Origin: Streptomyces sp. NBC_00443
GTDB taxonomy: Bacteria; Actinomycetota; Actinomycetes; Streptomycetales; Streptomycetaceae
Length of the DNA: 64,000 nt
Direction of reading: 5' to 3'
Assembly: GCF_036014175.1 (NCBI RefSeq)
Contig: NZ_CP107917.1
Span: forward strand, 1,550,001 to 1,614,000
Part shown: in pieces, positions 24,126 through 32,857 of the stretch
How the letters are laid out: each line of letters starts with the position of its first letter
Numbering within the stretch: the stretch's first letter is position 1
Made by a program: the position numbers and the translations under genes
The notes under the pieces: generated by a model
Seen by the model: the letters and a program-made list of their open reading frames with translations, nothing else
Databases searched by the model: none
What the model was told of the DNA's origin: nothing

Positions 24126-26074
24126 TTGGCGAGTTCCAGTCTGGGGACACCGGGCGGGTTGAGCCCGAACACCTGGGCGTACAGGGAGAGTTCGGACTCC
24201 AGGACGCGGATCATCGTCTCCGCCCGCCGGAATCCGTGGCCCTCCCCCTCGAAGGCGATGTAGGCGTGCGGCACCCGGCGTCCCTCCATGCGGGCGAGGA
24301 ACCGCTCGCACTGGGTCGGCGGGCAGATCACGTCGTCGAGGCCCTGCAGCAGCAGGAAGGGCACGGTGAGACGGTCGGCGTGCGCCGCGGGCGAGCGTTC
24401 CGCGTACCGTCCCGGCACCTCGGCGAGCGGCCCGATCAGGGATTCCAGGTACTGCGACTCCAGGTCGTGGGTCTCCCCGTCGCCCCAGCTCGCCAGGTCG
24501 AGGATGGGGTAGAGGATCGTGCCGCAGGCGTAGATGTCGGTGGTGGTGAGGGAGGCGGCCGTGGTCCAGCCGCCGGCGCTGCCGCCGCGGATGGCGAGCC
24601 GGTCACGGTCGGCCGTGCCCTCGTCGGCGAGGGCGAGCGCGACGGCCGCGCAGTCCTCGACGTCGACCACGCCCCACTGCTCGCGCAGCCGGTTGCGGTA
24701 CGCCCTGCCGTATCCGGTCGAGCCGCCGTAGTTGACCTCGGCGACCCCGATGCCGCGCGACGTGAAGTAGGCGATCGCCAGGTCGAGGACGAGGGGCGCA
24801 CGGCCGGTGGGGCCGCCGTGCGCCCAGAGGACGTACGGCGGCGGTGTGTCGCCGGGGGCCACACAGCCGGGGTTGTGCGGCGGGTAGATGTGCGCGTGGA
24901 TCTCCTCTCCGGCGGGGCCGGTGAAGGTGCGGATCTGCGGCTCGGGGTAGTAGGCGGGGTCGACGGCGTCGTCGTGCTCGGCACCGATGACCCGGGCCCG
25001 GCCCGTGCAGGTGTCGAGCTCGACCACCTCGTAGGCGCTGCGGGGGCTGGCTCCGACGGCGACGACCCGCTCGCCGTACACCGCGAGGGTGGACGCGAAC
25101 TCGGTCCAGGGTCCGGCCGCGTCGACGACCTCGCCGGTCTCGGGGTCCAGTACACCGAGGGCGGTCGAGCCGCGCCCGTGCACGACGGCGACGGGACCGC
25201 TCGCCAGCGGGGCGAACCAGCGCAGGCCCGGCTTCCACAGCGGTCCGCCGAACTCCTCCTCGCGCGAGCAGAGCGGTTCACCGTCGCGGTAGAGGTTCCA
25301 CCAGCCGCTGCGGTCACTCGCGTACAGCAGCCGGCCGTCCGCCGACCAGTCGACCTGGGCGATCGCCTCGTCCGGGCCACCGGCGACGGTCCGCGCGGCG
25401 GCGAGCGTGCCGTCGGCGCCGATGTCGGCGACCAGCAGCTCGGTGCCGTCCCACGGCATCCGCGGATGGTCCCAGGCGAGCCACGCCGCGCGCCGCCCGT
25501 CGGGCGAGATCCGCGCTCCGGTGACGAACCGGTGCCGGTCGTCGGTGAGTTCGCGTACGGCCTCCCGGCTGTCGGCCGCCGAGCCGTCCAGCGGGACGGC
25601 GGCCAGGACGCGCCGCACGTCGGTGGGCCCCTCGCCGGTGAACTCCTCCAGCACGCACCACACTTCACCGATGTCGAGTCGCAGCTGCGGCTCCGCCCAG
25701 CGCAGTCCACCGCCCACCGGGGACACGGGGGTGATCGGACGCGGCTCGGCGCCCTCCTCGTACCGGTAGAGCCGCTGGTCGGCGAAGTTCACGAAGACGA
25801 CGAGCGGCCGGCCGTCGACCTCCTCTCCGGCCCAGGGCTGTCCGCCGTACTCGACGACCCGGCTGCGCACGTTCCACGGTGCGGACAGCACGGACTCCTC
25901 CGTACCGTCGGCACGGCGCCGCACCAGTGTGCGCCGCCCGCCCTCGGTGGGCCGCGGCTCGGTCCACCACGCCTCGTCACCGACGAAGCCCACGTACTCG
26001 GGGTGCCCGTCGTGGGTGGCGGCGAGCGCCGCGTCGATCGGCGAGGGCCAGGAACCGTACGCCAGTGTCTGCAC
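24122..26074 (-). CDS. S9 family prolyl oligopeptidase-like peptidase
   Basis: A 650-residue protein with an N-terminal beta-propeller-like half (repeated WSADGRLLYASDRSGWWNLY-type blades) and a C-terminal alpha/beta hydrolase half. The catalytic Ser sits in GGSAGGW (~res 475), the acid near GLDDVICP and the His in GEGHGFRR. No signal peptide, so cytoplasmic. Family members cut short peptides after Pro or release N-terminal acyl-amino acids. It lies 18 bp after the M20 gene and overlaps the S66 gene by four bases. ATG at 26074. Confidence 0.86.
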   Translation of the reverse strand: MQTLAYGSWPSPIDAALAATHDGHPEYVGFVGDEAWWTEPRPTEGGRRTLVRRRADGTEESVLSAPWNVRSRVVEYGGQPWAGEEVDGRPLVVFVNFADQRLYRYEEGAEPRPITPVSPVGGGLRWAEPQLRLDIGEVWCVLEEFTGEGPTDVRRVLAAVPLDGSAADSREAVRELTDDRHRFVTGARISPDGRRAAWLAWDHPRMPWDGTELLVADIGADGTLAAARTVAGGPDEAIAQVDWSADGRLLYASDRSGWWNLYRDGEPLCSREEEFGGPLWKPGLRWFAPLASGPVAVVHGRGSTALGVLDPETGEVVDAAGPWTEFASTLAVYGERVVAVGASPRSAYEVVELDTCTGRARVIGAEHDDAVDPAYYPEPQIRTFTGPAGEEIHAHIYPPHNPGCVAPGDTPPPYVLWAHGGPTGRAPLVLDLAIAYFTSRGIGVAEVNYGGSTGYGRAYRNRLREQWGVVDVEDCAAVALALADEGTADRDRLAIRGGSAGGWTTAASLTTTDIYACGTILYPILDLASWGDGETHDLESQYLESLIGPLAEVPGRYAERSPAAHADRLTVPFLLLQGLDDVICPPTQCERFLARMEGRRVPHAYIAFEGEGHGFRRAETMIRVLESELSLYAQVFGLNPPGVPRLELAK

Positions 26075-26092
26075 TGTTGCCCCTTTTCTCGC

Positions 26093-27397
26093 CTAGGCCG
26101 TTCGCAGGAAGCGGTCGAGAACACGGACGCCGAAGTGGAGCGCCTCGACCGGTACACGCTCGTCGACGCCGTGGAACATGGCCCCGTAGTCGTACCCGTC
26201 CGGCAGCCTCAGCGGTGAGAAGCCGTAGCCGGTGATGCCGAGCCGTGAGAACTGCTTGGCGTCGGTGCCGCCGGGCATGCAGTACGGGAGCGTGTGGCCC
26301 TCGGGGGCGAACTCCTCGACGGCGGCGCGCATTGCGGCGTACGTCGGCGAGTCCACGGGTGACTGGAGGGCGACCTCCTGATGGTGGAACTCCCACTCGA
26401 CGTCGGGCCCGGTGAGCTCGTCGATGGTCGCGCGGAACTCGTCCTCGAAGCCGGGCAGGTAGCGCCCGTCGACGTAAGCCACGGCCTCCCCCGGGATCAC
26501 GTTGATCTTGTACCCGGCCTCCAGCATGGTCGGGTTGGCGCTGTTGCGGACGGTCGCCTCCACGAGCTTGGCCGCCGGGCCGAGCTTCTCCAGCAGGCCG
26601 TCCACGTCGTCCAGGTCGGCGTCGAGGCCGTACAGCGCGGCGAGTTCGGTGAGGGCGGCGCGCACGGTCGGGGTCAGCCGCAGCGGCCACTCGTGGGCGC
26701 CGATCCGGGTGACGGCGGCGGCGAGGCGGCTCACCGCGTTCTCCCGGTTGGGCCGGGAGCCGTGCGCGGCACGCCCGCGTGCCGTCAGCTTGATCCAGCC
26801 GGTGCCGCGCTCCCCGGCCGCGATCGGGTAGATCTGCCGGCCGCTGCCGTCGTGGAAGGTGAACGCGCCGGACTCGCCGATGCCCTCGGTGCAGCCCTCG
26901 AACAGCTCCGCATGCCGGTCCGCGAGAAATCCGGAGCCGTCCTCGGCGCTCGCCTCCTCGTCGGCGGTGAACGCGATCACGATGTCCCGCCGGGGGCGCA
27001 CCCCCTCGCGGGCCCAGCCCCGGACCACGGCCAGGATCATCGCGTCCATGTTCTTCATGTCGACCGCGCCCCGGCCCCACACGACCCCGTCGCGGATCTC
27101 CCCGGAGAACGGGTGCACGCTCCACTCGTCGGCCTGCGCGGGCACCACGTCCAGATGGCCGTGGACGAGCAGCGCGTCCGCCGACGGGTCGGTGCCCTCG
27201 AAGCGGGCGACGACGTTCGTACGGCCCCTGGTGCGCTCCAGCAGGGTGGGTGCCAGGCCCGCCTCGGCCAGCTGCGCGGCGGCGTACTCGGCGGCGGGGC
27301 GCTCCTGGCAGTCGCCGCCGCCGCGGTTGGTCGTGTCGATGCGGATGAGGTCGGAGGTGAACGTCACGACCTCGTCCAGTGCCTGCCCGTCAGCCAT
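26093..27397 (-). CDS. M20/M25/M40 family metallopeptidase
   Basis: A 434-residue di-zinc hydrolase. Its metal ligands appear in LLVHGHLDVVPAQ (His, Asp), GAVDMKNMDAMIL (bridging Asp), AFTADEEASAE (Glu-Glu), then YCMPGGTDAKQF and the C-terminal MFHGVDERVPVEALHFG. Such enzymes hydrolyse dipeptides, acylamino acids or carbamoyl groups. I chose the ATG at 27397 because GGAGGAGCAGT precedes it; upstream sequence has no homology. It overlaps the DppA gene by eight bases. Confidence 0.85.
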   Translation of the reverse strand: MADGQALDEVVTFTSDLIRIDTTNRGGGDCQERPAAEYAAAQLAEAGLAPTLLERTRGRTNVVARFEGTDPSADALLVHGHLDVVPAQADEWSVHPFSGEIRDGVVWGRGAVDMKNMDAMILAVVRGWAREGVRPRRDIVIAFTADEEASAEDGSGFLADRHAELFEGCTEGIGESGAFTFHDGSGRQIYPIAAGERGTGWIKLTARGRAAHGSRPNRENAVSRLAAAVTRIGAHEWPLRLTPTVRAALTELAALYGLDADLDDVDGLLEKLGPAAKLVEATVRNSANPTMLEAGYKINVIPGEAVAYVDGRYLPGFEDEFRATIDELTGPDVEWEFHHQEVALQSPVDSPTYAAMRAAVEEFAPEGHTLPYCMPGGTDAKQFSRLGITGYGFSPLRLPDGYDYGAMFHGVDERVPVEALHFGVRVLDRFLRTA

Positions 27398-28223
27398 ACT
27401 GCTCCTCCACCGCGGCCGAGACGACCGTGGTGACCGCCTTGAAGGTACGGATTCCCTCGTACATGCGTTCGCTGGTGTACGCCACCCTGCGCTCACCGAT
27501 CCGTTCGACACCGGGGACGACGGTGGCGGCCATCGCGAGGTGCTCGGCGTCGAACTCGACCCCGATGGTGAACGGGCCATTGCTCACCGGCTCCTGACGG
27601 ACCGCCAGTCCGGCCGCCTCCTTGGCCGCGGCACGGATGTCGCCGGCGGTCCTGGTAGGCGTACGGCACACGGCCGCGTACCGGGAGACGTGGTCCTTGA
27701 CGGCGACCTTCAGTGCTCCAGGCGCGTACCCGAGGGCGTCCTCGCAGGCCACGTCGTCGCCGGTGACGAGCACGACGGGCACGCCGTACTCGGCGACGAC
27801 ATGCGCGTTCAGCAGCCCCTCGCTCGCCCGTACGTCGTTCAGCCACACCCCGGTGATGGAGTTCGCGAGGTAGGTGTGCGCGAGGACGCCCTCCATGCCG
27901 GCGCCCGCGTGGTAACCGACGAAGGCGATGCCGTCCACGTCGCCGTGCTGCACGCCCTCGACCATGGACAGCGTCTTGTGCCGCCCGGTGAGCATCTCCG
28001 CGCGCTCGTCGAGCCGTTCGAGCAGCAGGTTGCGCATGGTCCAGTGGGCCTCGTTGATGACGACGGCGTCGGCACCCCCGTCGAAGAATCCCAGCACGGC
28101 GGCGTTGACGTCCGAGGTGAACATCCCCCGGCACCGCTCCCACTGAGGCGTCCCCGGCAGCACGTCGGCCGGCCAGGTCACGCCGGTGGCGCCCTCCATG
28201 TCGGCGCTGATGAGGATTCTCAT
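27390..28223 (-). CDS. dppA: M55 family D-aminopeptidase DppA
   Basis: A 277-residue M55 peptidase: MRILISADMEGATGVTW (zinc ligands Asp, Glu), DVNAAVLGFFDGGADAVVIN, EAHWTMRNLL, VGYHAGAG with a zinc-binding His, and VVLVTGDDVACEDA. DppA cleaves D-amino-acid dipeptides such as D-Ala-D-Ala. It is the first gene in a four-peptidase run (DppA, M20, S9, S66), pointing to salvage of cell-wall or other D-amino-acid peptides. ATG at 28223. Confidence 0.88.
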   Translation of the reverse strand: MRILISADMEGATGVTWPADVLPGTPQWERCRGMFTSDVNAAVLGFFDGGADAVVINEAHWTMRNLLLERLDERAEMLTGRHKTLSMVEGVQHGDVDGIAFVGYHAGAGMEGVLAHTYLANSITGVWLNDVRASEGLLNAHVVAEYGVPVVLVTGDDVACEDALGYAPGALKVAVKDHVSRYAAVCRTPTRTAGDIRAAAKEAAGLAVRQEPVSNGPFTIGVEFDAEHLAMAATVVPGVERIGERRVAYTSERMYEGIRTFKAVTTVVSAAVEEQYG

Positions 28224-28288
28224 GCTGCTTCACGTTACGCGTCGGCGAGGCAACTTCCTACGAGACAGCAGGACGCCGGCCCACACGA

Positions 28289-29038
28289 TCAGGAAGTGGG
28301 CAAGGGCCAGGTGGCGATCGGATCGCTGGTGGGGCGGGAGGAGCCTGCGCTCGGCTCGACGGTGACGGCGAGCGCGGCGGCGGCACCGGGCGGGGGAAGC
28401 GACGCGGACTGCAGGCCGGCTTTGGCGGCGAGGAGCCCGGCGGAGCGGACTGCGTCCCCGGGGTCGACGTACCACATCTGGTAGGTCTTGTCCTCGGGCA
28501 GCGGAGCCAGGTCCTGGCAGAAGTACACGGCCTCGTTCAGCTCCCGTGAAACCGCCACGGTGCCGGATCCGCCGTAGGCCAGGTCCTTCCTGATGAAGGT
28601 GGTGTCGGGAGCCGCGAGGAGCCGGCCGAGGTCGGCGGCCTGGCTGCGGGCCTCCTGGCGGGTGTCCCGTGCCTCCTGGTGCTGCCATGCCGCCAGACCG
28701 CCGAGCGCGGCGGCCGCGGCCAGACTGGCGGCCAGCGCGAGATGCATCAGAGGCGGCGTGGATCGTCGGATGCGGCGCCCGTTCGTCCCGCCGGGCGCCG
28801 ACGGGAGCTGGGGGGTCCGGGCCACCTCGGCGAGGACGCGTTCCTTCAGCCGCGGCGGCGGGGTGCGGGCTGCCAAGAGCGCCAGCCAGCCTGCGGCCTC
28901 CTGCTGACGGAGCGTCTCCTGGGCGCAGTCGGGGCAGTCGGCGAGATGGCGGCCGAAGGCCTCCCGTTCCTCCTGGGTGAGGGCGTTCACCGCATAGGCA
29001 CCCGCGAGGTCGTGTGCATCGTGCGAGTCGGCTGTCAT
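28289..29038 (-). CDS. RskA-type anti-sigma factor
   Basis: A 249-residue membrane anti-sigma factor. The N-terminal zinc anti-sigma motif FGRHLADCPDCAQE (HxxxCxxC) is followed by a cytoplasmic helix, one membrane span (LMHLALAASLAAAAALGGLA) and an extracytoplasmic RskA domain (SRELNEAVYFCQDLAPLPED, DKTYQMWYVDPG). Mycobacterial RskA holds SigK inactive until proteolysis frees it. The ATG overlaps the sigma gene's stop (ATGA), consistent with a co-translated pair. Confidence 0.85.
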   Translation of the reverse strand: MTADSHDAHDLAGAYAVNALTQEEREAFGRHLADCPDCAQETLRQQEAAGWLALLAARTPPPRLKERVLAEVARTPQLPSAPGGTNGRRIRRSTPPLMHLALAASLAAAAALGGLAAWQHQEARDTRQEARSQAADLGRLLAAPDTTFIRKDLAYGGSGTVAVSRELNEAVYFCQDLAPLPEDKTYQMWYVDPGDAVRSAGLLAAKAGLQSASLPPPGAAAALAVTVEPSAGSSRPTSDPIATWPLPTS

Positions 29039-29622
29039 CACGGCGGAGCTCCCAGGCAGTGCCGCAGACGGGTCAGAGCCCTGCGCAGACGGCTCTTGAC
29101 GGTGCCGAGCGGCAGGGACAGCCTCGAAGCGATCTCGGTATGGGTCAGGCCCTCGTAGTAAGCGAGCACCACCGGCTGCAGCAGCTCGGGCTTGAGCTCC
29201 TTCAGGCACGAGCGGACCTGTTCGCATTCCCCGAGCGCCTCCACCGCGTCCACGACGTCGTCGAAGGCCGGCGTCGACTCGTGCTGGGAGACGGCGCGCT
29301 CGCGCTCGGCGGACCTTTGCAGCGTGCGGACGCTGTCCACGGCTCGGTGGTGAGCGATTGTCAGCATCCAGGTCATGGCGTGCCCGCTCTCGGGCCGGTA
29401 GCGGGGAGCGCTCTGCCAGACCTCCAGCATGACCTCCTGGGTGACCTCCTCGGCGCGCGCGGGGTCCTGAAGGACCCGGCACGCGATTCCGTAGATCGGT
29501 CCGGCGGTCGCGTCGTACAACCGGGAGAAGGCGTCCTGGCTGCCGGCAGCGACGGACACCAACAGGCGATCGGTCTCGGATGCACCGATGCCCCGGGCCC
29601 CTGACGCCTCCCGCTTGGCCAC
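29038..29622 (-). CDS. SigK-like ECF RNA polymerase sigma factor
   Basis: A 194-residue ECF sigma factor. Region 2 runs from DAFSRLYDATAGPIYGIACR to SGHAMTWMLTIAHHRAVDSV; region 4 holds the HTH in YYEGLTHTEIASRLSLPLGT and GTVKSRLRRALTRLRHCLG. Its pairing with an RskA-like anti-sigma factor marks the ECF19/SigK group. Start at the GTG 29622 is supported by GGGAG five bases upstream; a GTG further upstream is possible. It lies 60 bp past the sbnA-like gene on the same strand, so read-through is possible but unproven. Confidence 0.85.
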   Translation of the reverse strand: MAKREASGARGIGASETDRLLVSVAAGSQDAFSRLYDATAGPIYGIACRVLQDPARAEEVTQEVMLEVWQSAPRYRPESGHAMTWMLTIAHHRAVDSVRTLQRSAERERAVSQHESTPAFDDVVDAVEALGECEQVRSCLKELKPELLQPVVLAYYEGLTHTEIASRLSLPLGTVKSRLRRALTRLRHCLGAPP

Positions 29623-29681
29623 ACCCGCTCCCACCTGTGTATATGCCCCGATCCAGCATGTTTTGTTCACCCACCCTCTCT

Positions 29682-30719
29682 TTAAGTGTCCGAGTCCCGG
29701 CCGTCGTCCGCATCCCGCAGTGGCGCGGGGCGGGCGACCCGCGAACCGGCGGCGACCTGGCCACCGGGACGGAGCACGTCGTCGCCGTAGAGGGCCTGGA
29801 CCCAGTTGGTCTGGTAGACGGTCTCCAGGTAGCGCTCGCCCAGGTCCGGGGCGATCGCCACCGCGGTCAGACCGGCCGGGTCGTGCGCGGCCAGCCAGCG
29901 CGTCGCACCGCTGACGACGGTGCCGGTGGAGCCACCGAAGAGGAATCCGCGGCGGGCCAGGCGGTGGCAGGCGCGGATGGTGTCCGCCTCCTCGACGTGC
30001 ACCGCCTCGTCGACGTAGGACTCGTCGAGCAGGGGCGGGCTCACGCTCATGCCCAGGCCGGGAAGCATGCGGCGGCCCGGGGTCCCGCCGAAGGTCACCG
30101 AGCCGGCGCTGTCCACCGCGACGATGCGGACCGGCCGGTGCCACTGCCGGAAGAAGCGGGCGCAGCCCATCAGTGTTCCGGTGGTGCCGGCCCCGACGAA
30201 CAGGACGTCCAGTCCCGGGAACGAGCGGGCGATGGCCGGTGCGGTCCTGCGGTAGTGCGCTCGCCAGTTGCCCGGGTTGGTGTACTGGCTGAGCCATACG
30301 TACCGGTCGTCGAGGGCGGACAGTGCGCGCACGTAGTCGAGCCGCGCCTGGAGGAAGCCGCCGCCGGCGCTCGGCTCCGTGACCACGTGCACCTGGGCGC
30401 CCAGTGCCTCCATCACCAGCCTGGTCGACAGGTTGCAGCGGGAGTCCGTCACGCACAGGAACCGGTAGCCCTTGCTGGCGGCGATCATGCTGAGTGCAAC
30501 GCCCATGTTGCCCGACGAGGACTCCAGCAGGACCGACCGCGAGGTCAGGCCCCCCGCCCGTTCGGCAGCCTCCACCATCTCGGTGGCGGGCTTCAGCTTG
30601 ATCGATCCGGCGAAGTTGAAGCCTTCGCACTTCAGGAAAAGCCTGTGCCCCAGTATCGGCTGGAGGTCGACGTAGAGATCCTCCTCGTTGAAGGTGTAGG
30701 GGGCGGATATGACTGACAC
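29682..30719 (-). CDS. sbnA: 2,3-diaminopropionate biosynthesis protein SbnA
   Basis: A 345-residue fold-type II PLP enzyme close to SbnA (cysteine-synthase-like). The PLP lysine lies in GFNFAGSIKLKPATEM, the substrate-binding loop is LESSSGNMGVALSMIAASKG, and the phosphate-binding loop is VGAGTTGTLMGCARF. SbnA condenses O-phospho-L-serine with L-glutamate to N-(1-amino-1-carboxyethyl)-glutamate. Paired with SbnB it yields L-2,3-diaminopropionate. The GTG at 30719 has GGAGG five bases upstream. It is last in the diaminopropionate-NRPS operon, with a 43-bp gap to sbnB. Confidence 0.88.
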   Translation of the reverse strand: MSVISAPYTFNEEDLYVDLQPILGHRLFLKCEGFNFAGSIKLKPATEMVEAAERAGGLTSRSVLLESSSGNMGVALSMIAASKGYRFLCVTDSRCNLSTRLVMEALGAQVHVVTEPSAGGGFLQARLDYVRALSALDDRYVWLSQYTNPGNWRAHYRRTAPAIARSFPGLDVLFVGAGTTGTLMGCARFFRQWHRPVRIVAVDSAGSVTFGGTPGRRMLPGLGMSVSPPLLDESYVDEAVHVEEADTIRACHRLARRGFLFGGSTGTVVSGATRWLAAHDPAGLTAVAIAPDLGERYLETVYQTNWVQALYGDDVLRPGGQVAAGSRVARPAPLRDADDGRDSDT

Positions 30720-30762
30720 GATGGCCTCCGCGGATTGAAGGGCAACCGGGCCCGGACGGGGG

Positions 30763-31833
30763 TCATCCGTACCGGCTCAGCTCATGGAAGAACCCGTCGA
30801 CGACGTGCAGCTCGCCGGAGCCCGCCACCTCGTCGTAGACGTACTTGCCGACTGCCAGGTCGAGCACTCCGAGGCCGAAGGGCGAGAACACCACCGTCCG
30901 GTCCGCCGACGGCGACACGCGTGCGGCCATCACGTCCGCCAGCGTCCCCGTCACGAAGTCGCGGTTGCCGGTGAGCTGTTCGGCCAGGTGAACGGAGGTG
31001 TCCGCCCTCAGGCAGTGCTCGACGTCGTCGACGATGTTGTCCGACGCGAGCACGACCTCCGGGGCCAGGTCGCGCAGCGACACATGCAGCACGAGCGGAC
31101 GGTGTGCGAACCACGACGGCTCCTGGATGTGCGGCCGGGCGGCGACGGTGGCGAACACGACCAGGTCGCTCCGGCGTATCAGCTGCTCGGCGCTGTCGTG
31201 CAGGACGATCCAGCCGGCGGCGCCGGACTGCTCCAGGTAGCAGCGGAATCCGGCGGCGCTGTCGGCGGACACGTCGTGCACGCCGATGGTGTCGAACGAC
31301 CAGCCGGTACCGGCCAGGAAGGTGTGGATGTAGCGGGCGATCAGGCCCGTCCCGATGAAACCGACGCGGGTCGGGCGCTCTCGGCCACGGCTGAGTCGTT
31401 CCGCTGCCAGTGCCGCCGACGCGGCTGTCCTCGTGGCGCTGATGATCGAGGCTTCCATGCAGGCGAAGGGGTAGCCCGTGTGGCGGTCGTTGAGGACGAG
31501 CACCGCCGAGGCCCTCGGGATGCCGGCCGCGACGTTCTGCGGAAAGCTGGAGATCCACTTGAGGCCGTCCACCCCTGCCTCTCCGCCGATCGAGGCGGGC
31601 AGGGCGATGATCCGGGACGACGGGCGGTCGGGGAAGCGCAGGAAGTGGGACGGCGGGTTCACCGAATCACCGGCGTCGTGCAGCCGGTAGGTTTCCTCGA
31701 CCACCTCCACGATCTGCTTCTCGCGCCCTTGCAGCGCTTGCTGGACCTGGCCGCCCGGCACGATCGCGAACGGCGGCACGGCAACCGGCCCGGATGGTGC
31801 GGACTCCCAGGTGCCGGAACGGGTGGTGGTCAT
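30763..31833 (-). CDS. sbnB: 2,3-diaminopropionate biosynthesis protein SbnB
   Basis: A 356-residue member of the ornithine-cyclodeaminase/mu-crystallin family. It has a Rossmann NAD motif (VGFIGTGLIARYIHTFLA) and SbnB-specific features such as VEETYRLHDAGDSVNPPSHF and GLKWISSFPQNVAAGIPRAS. SbnB oxidatively hydrolyses the SbnA product to L-2,3-diaminopropionate, 2-oxoglutarate and NADH. The ATG overlaps the oxygenase stop codon (ATGA). Start choice is supported by this coupling and by homology beginning soon after. Confidence 0.88.
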   Translation of the reverse strand: MTTTRSGTWESAPSGPVAVPPFAIVPGGQVQQALQGREKQIVEVVEETYRLHDAGDSVNPPSHFLRFPDRPSSRIIALPASIGGEAGVDGLKWISSFPQNVAAGIPRASAVLVLNDRHTGYPFACMEASIISATRTAASAALAAERLSRGRERPTRVGFIGTGLIARYIHTFLAGTGWSFDTIGVHDVSADSAAGFRCYLEQSGAAGWIVLHDSAEQLIRRSDLVVFATVAARPHIQEPSWFAHRPLVLHVSLRDLAPEVVLASDNIVDDVEHCLRADTSVHLAEQLTGNRDFVTGTLADVMAARVSPSADRTVVFSPFGLGVLDLAVGKYVYDEVAGSGELHVVDGFFHELSRYG

Positions 31834-32834
31834 CGGGTGATCACCTCCACGGTGGGCGAGCAGTCGGCCAGGCGCACCGCGTCCGCCATCGCGACGAGCA
31901 CCTCGCGCGGCCCCTCGTACGGCTCCCTGCTGTGGGCTGTGCGGACGTTGTCGACGAGCATCAGGTCGCCGGCCTGCCACGGCTCGCGCACGGTGTGGGA
32001 CTGATAGACGTCGTTCAGCAGCTGCACGGTGTCCTCGCCGATCGGTGCGCCGTCCCCGTAGCGGGTGTTGAACGGCAGCCCGTCGGCGCCGTAGATGTCG
32101 ACCAGGTACTCGCGTATCTCCGGGGCCAGGGTCCACTCGTTGAGGAAGGCGATCTGGTTGAACCAGCAGCGCCGGCCGGTGACCGGGTGCCGCACCACGG
32201 CGCTGCGGCGCTGCCAGGTCCGCAGTCCGCCGTCGGGTTGCCACTCGAACTCGATCGCCGCCGCGCGGCAGTAGCTCTCGACCGCACCGCGGTCCTCACT
32301 GCCGAAGGCATCGGTCAGGGACGCCCCGATCTCCTCGTTGTAGTTGCGGGTGAGCAGCCAGCCCTCCCTGAGGAACCGCTCGACGAGATCGGTGGGCAGC
32401 GCGCCCAGCACGGTGGGTGCGTCGGCCAGCGCGGTCGCCCCGCCGGCGTCGGGGGCGCTGAGGCAGGCGAACAGCATCAGGCCGGGGAACTCCAGGGTGT
32501 AACTGAGTTCGTGGTGCATGCACATCGGCTGGTGCGGTGGCCACTTCGACGAGGAGTACACGCCGTCGGCGTAGGTCCGCCGGGATGCGAATGCCTCCTT
32601 CTCGGTCATCAGAGCGGATGCCAGCCGCCGGAAGACGGCGGCGGTCCCGGCCTGGTCGCCCAGTCCGAGGCCACGGACCAGGACCGAACCGTGCTCGGCG
32701 ACGACGGCGCGCACCGCGTCCCGGTGCTCGGCGGCCCAACTCGCCGCGTCACCGGTGGAGCCGGCACGCAGGATCGGGGGTTTGCCGGGCTGAAGTTCGA
32801 CGTCGAGCATCGGCACAGGGGGCGAGGTCGGCAT
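31830..32834 (-). CDS. SyrP/TauD-like Fe(II)/2-oxoglutarate oxygenase
   Basis: A 334-residue TauD/TfdA-family protein. The iron facial triad is visible as MCMHHELSYTLEFP (H-x-E) and the distal His in NVRTAHSREPYEG, which also carries the 2-oxoglutarate-binding Arg. Relatives such as SyrP hydroxylate an amino acid while it is bound to an NRPS carrier; a dapdiamide homologue epoxidises a fumaramoyl group. Here the likely job is to oxidise the diaminopropionyl unit, which is inference. ATG 32834 follows AAAGGAG. Overlaps sbnB by four bases. Confidence 0.82.
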   Translation of the reverse strand: MPTSPPVPMLDVELQPGKPPILRAGSTGDAASWAAEHRDAVRAVVAEHGSVLVRGLGLGDQAGTAAVFRRLASALMTEKEAFASRRTYADGVYSSSKWPPHQPMCMHHELSYTLEFPGLMLFACLSAPDAGGATALADAPTVLGALPTDLVERFLREGWLLTRNYNEEIGASLTDAFGSEDRGAVESYCRAAAIEFEWQPDGGLRTWQRRSAVVRHPVTGRRCWFNQIAFLNEWTLAPEIREYLVDIYGADGLPFNTRYGDGAPIGEDTVQLLNDVYQSHTVREPWQAGDLMLVDNVRTAHSREPYEGPREVLVAMADAVRLADCSPTVEVITR

Positions 32835-32857
32835 CTCGGTCTCCTTTCGGTCGTGGC

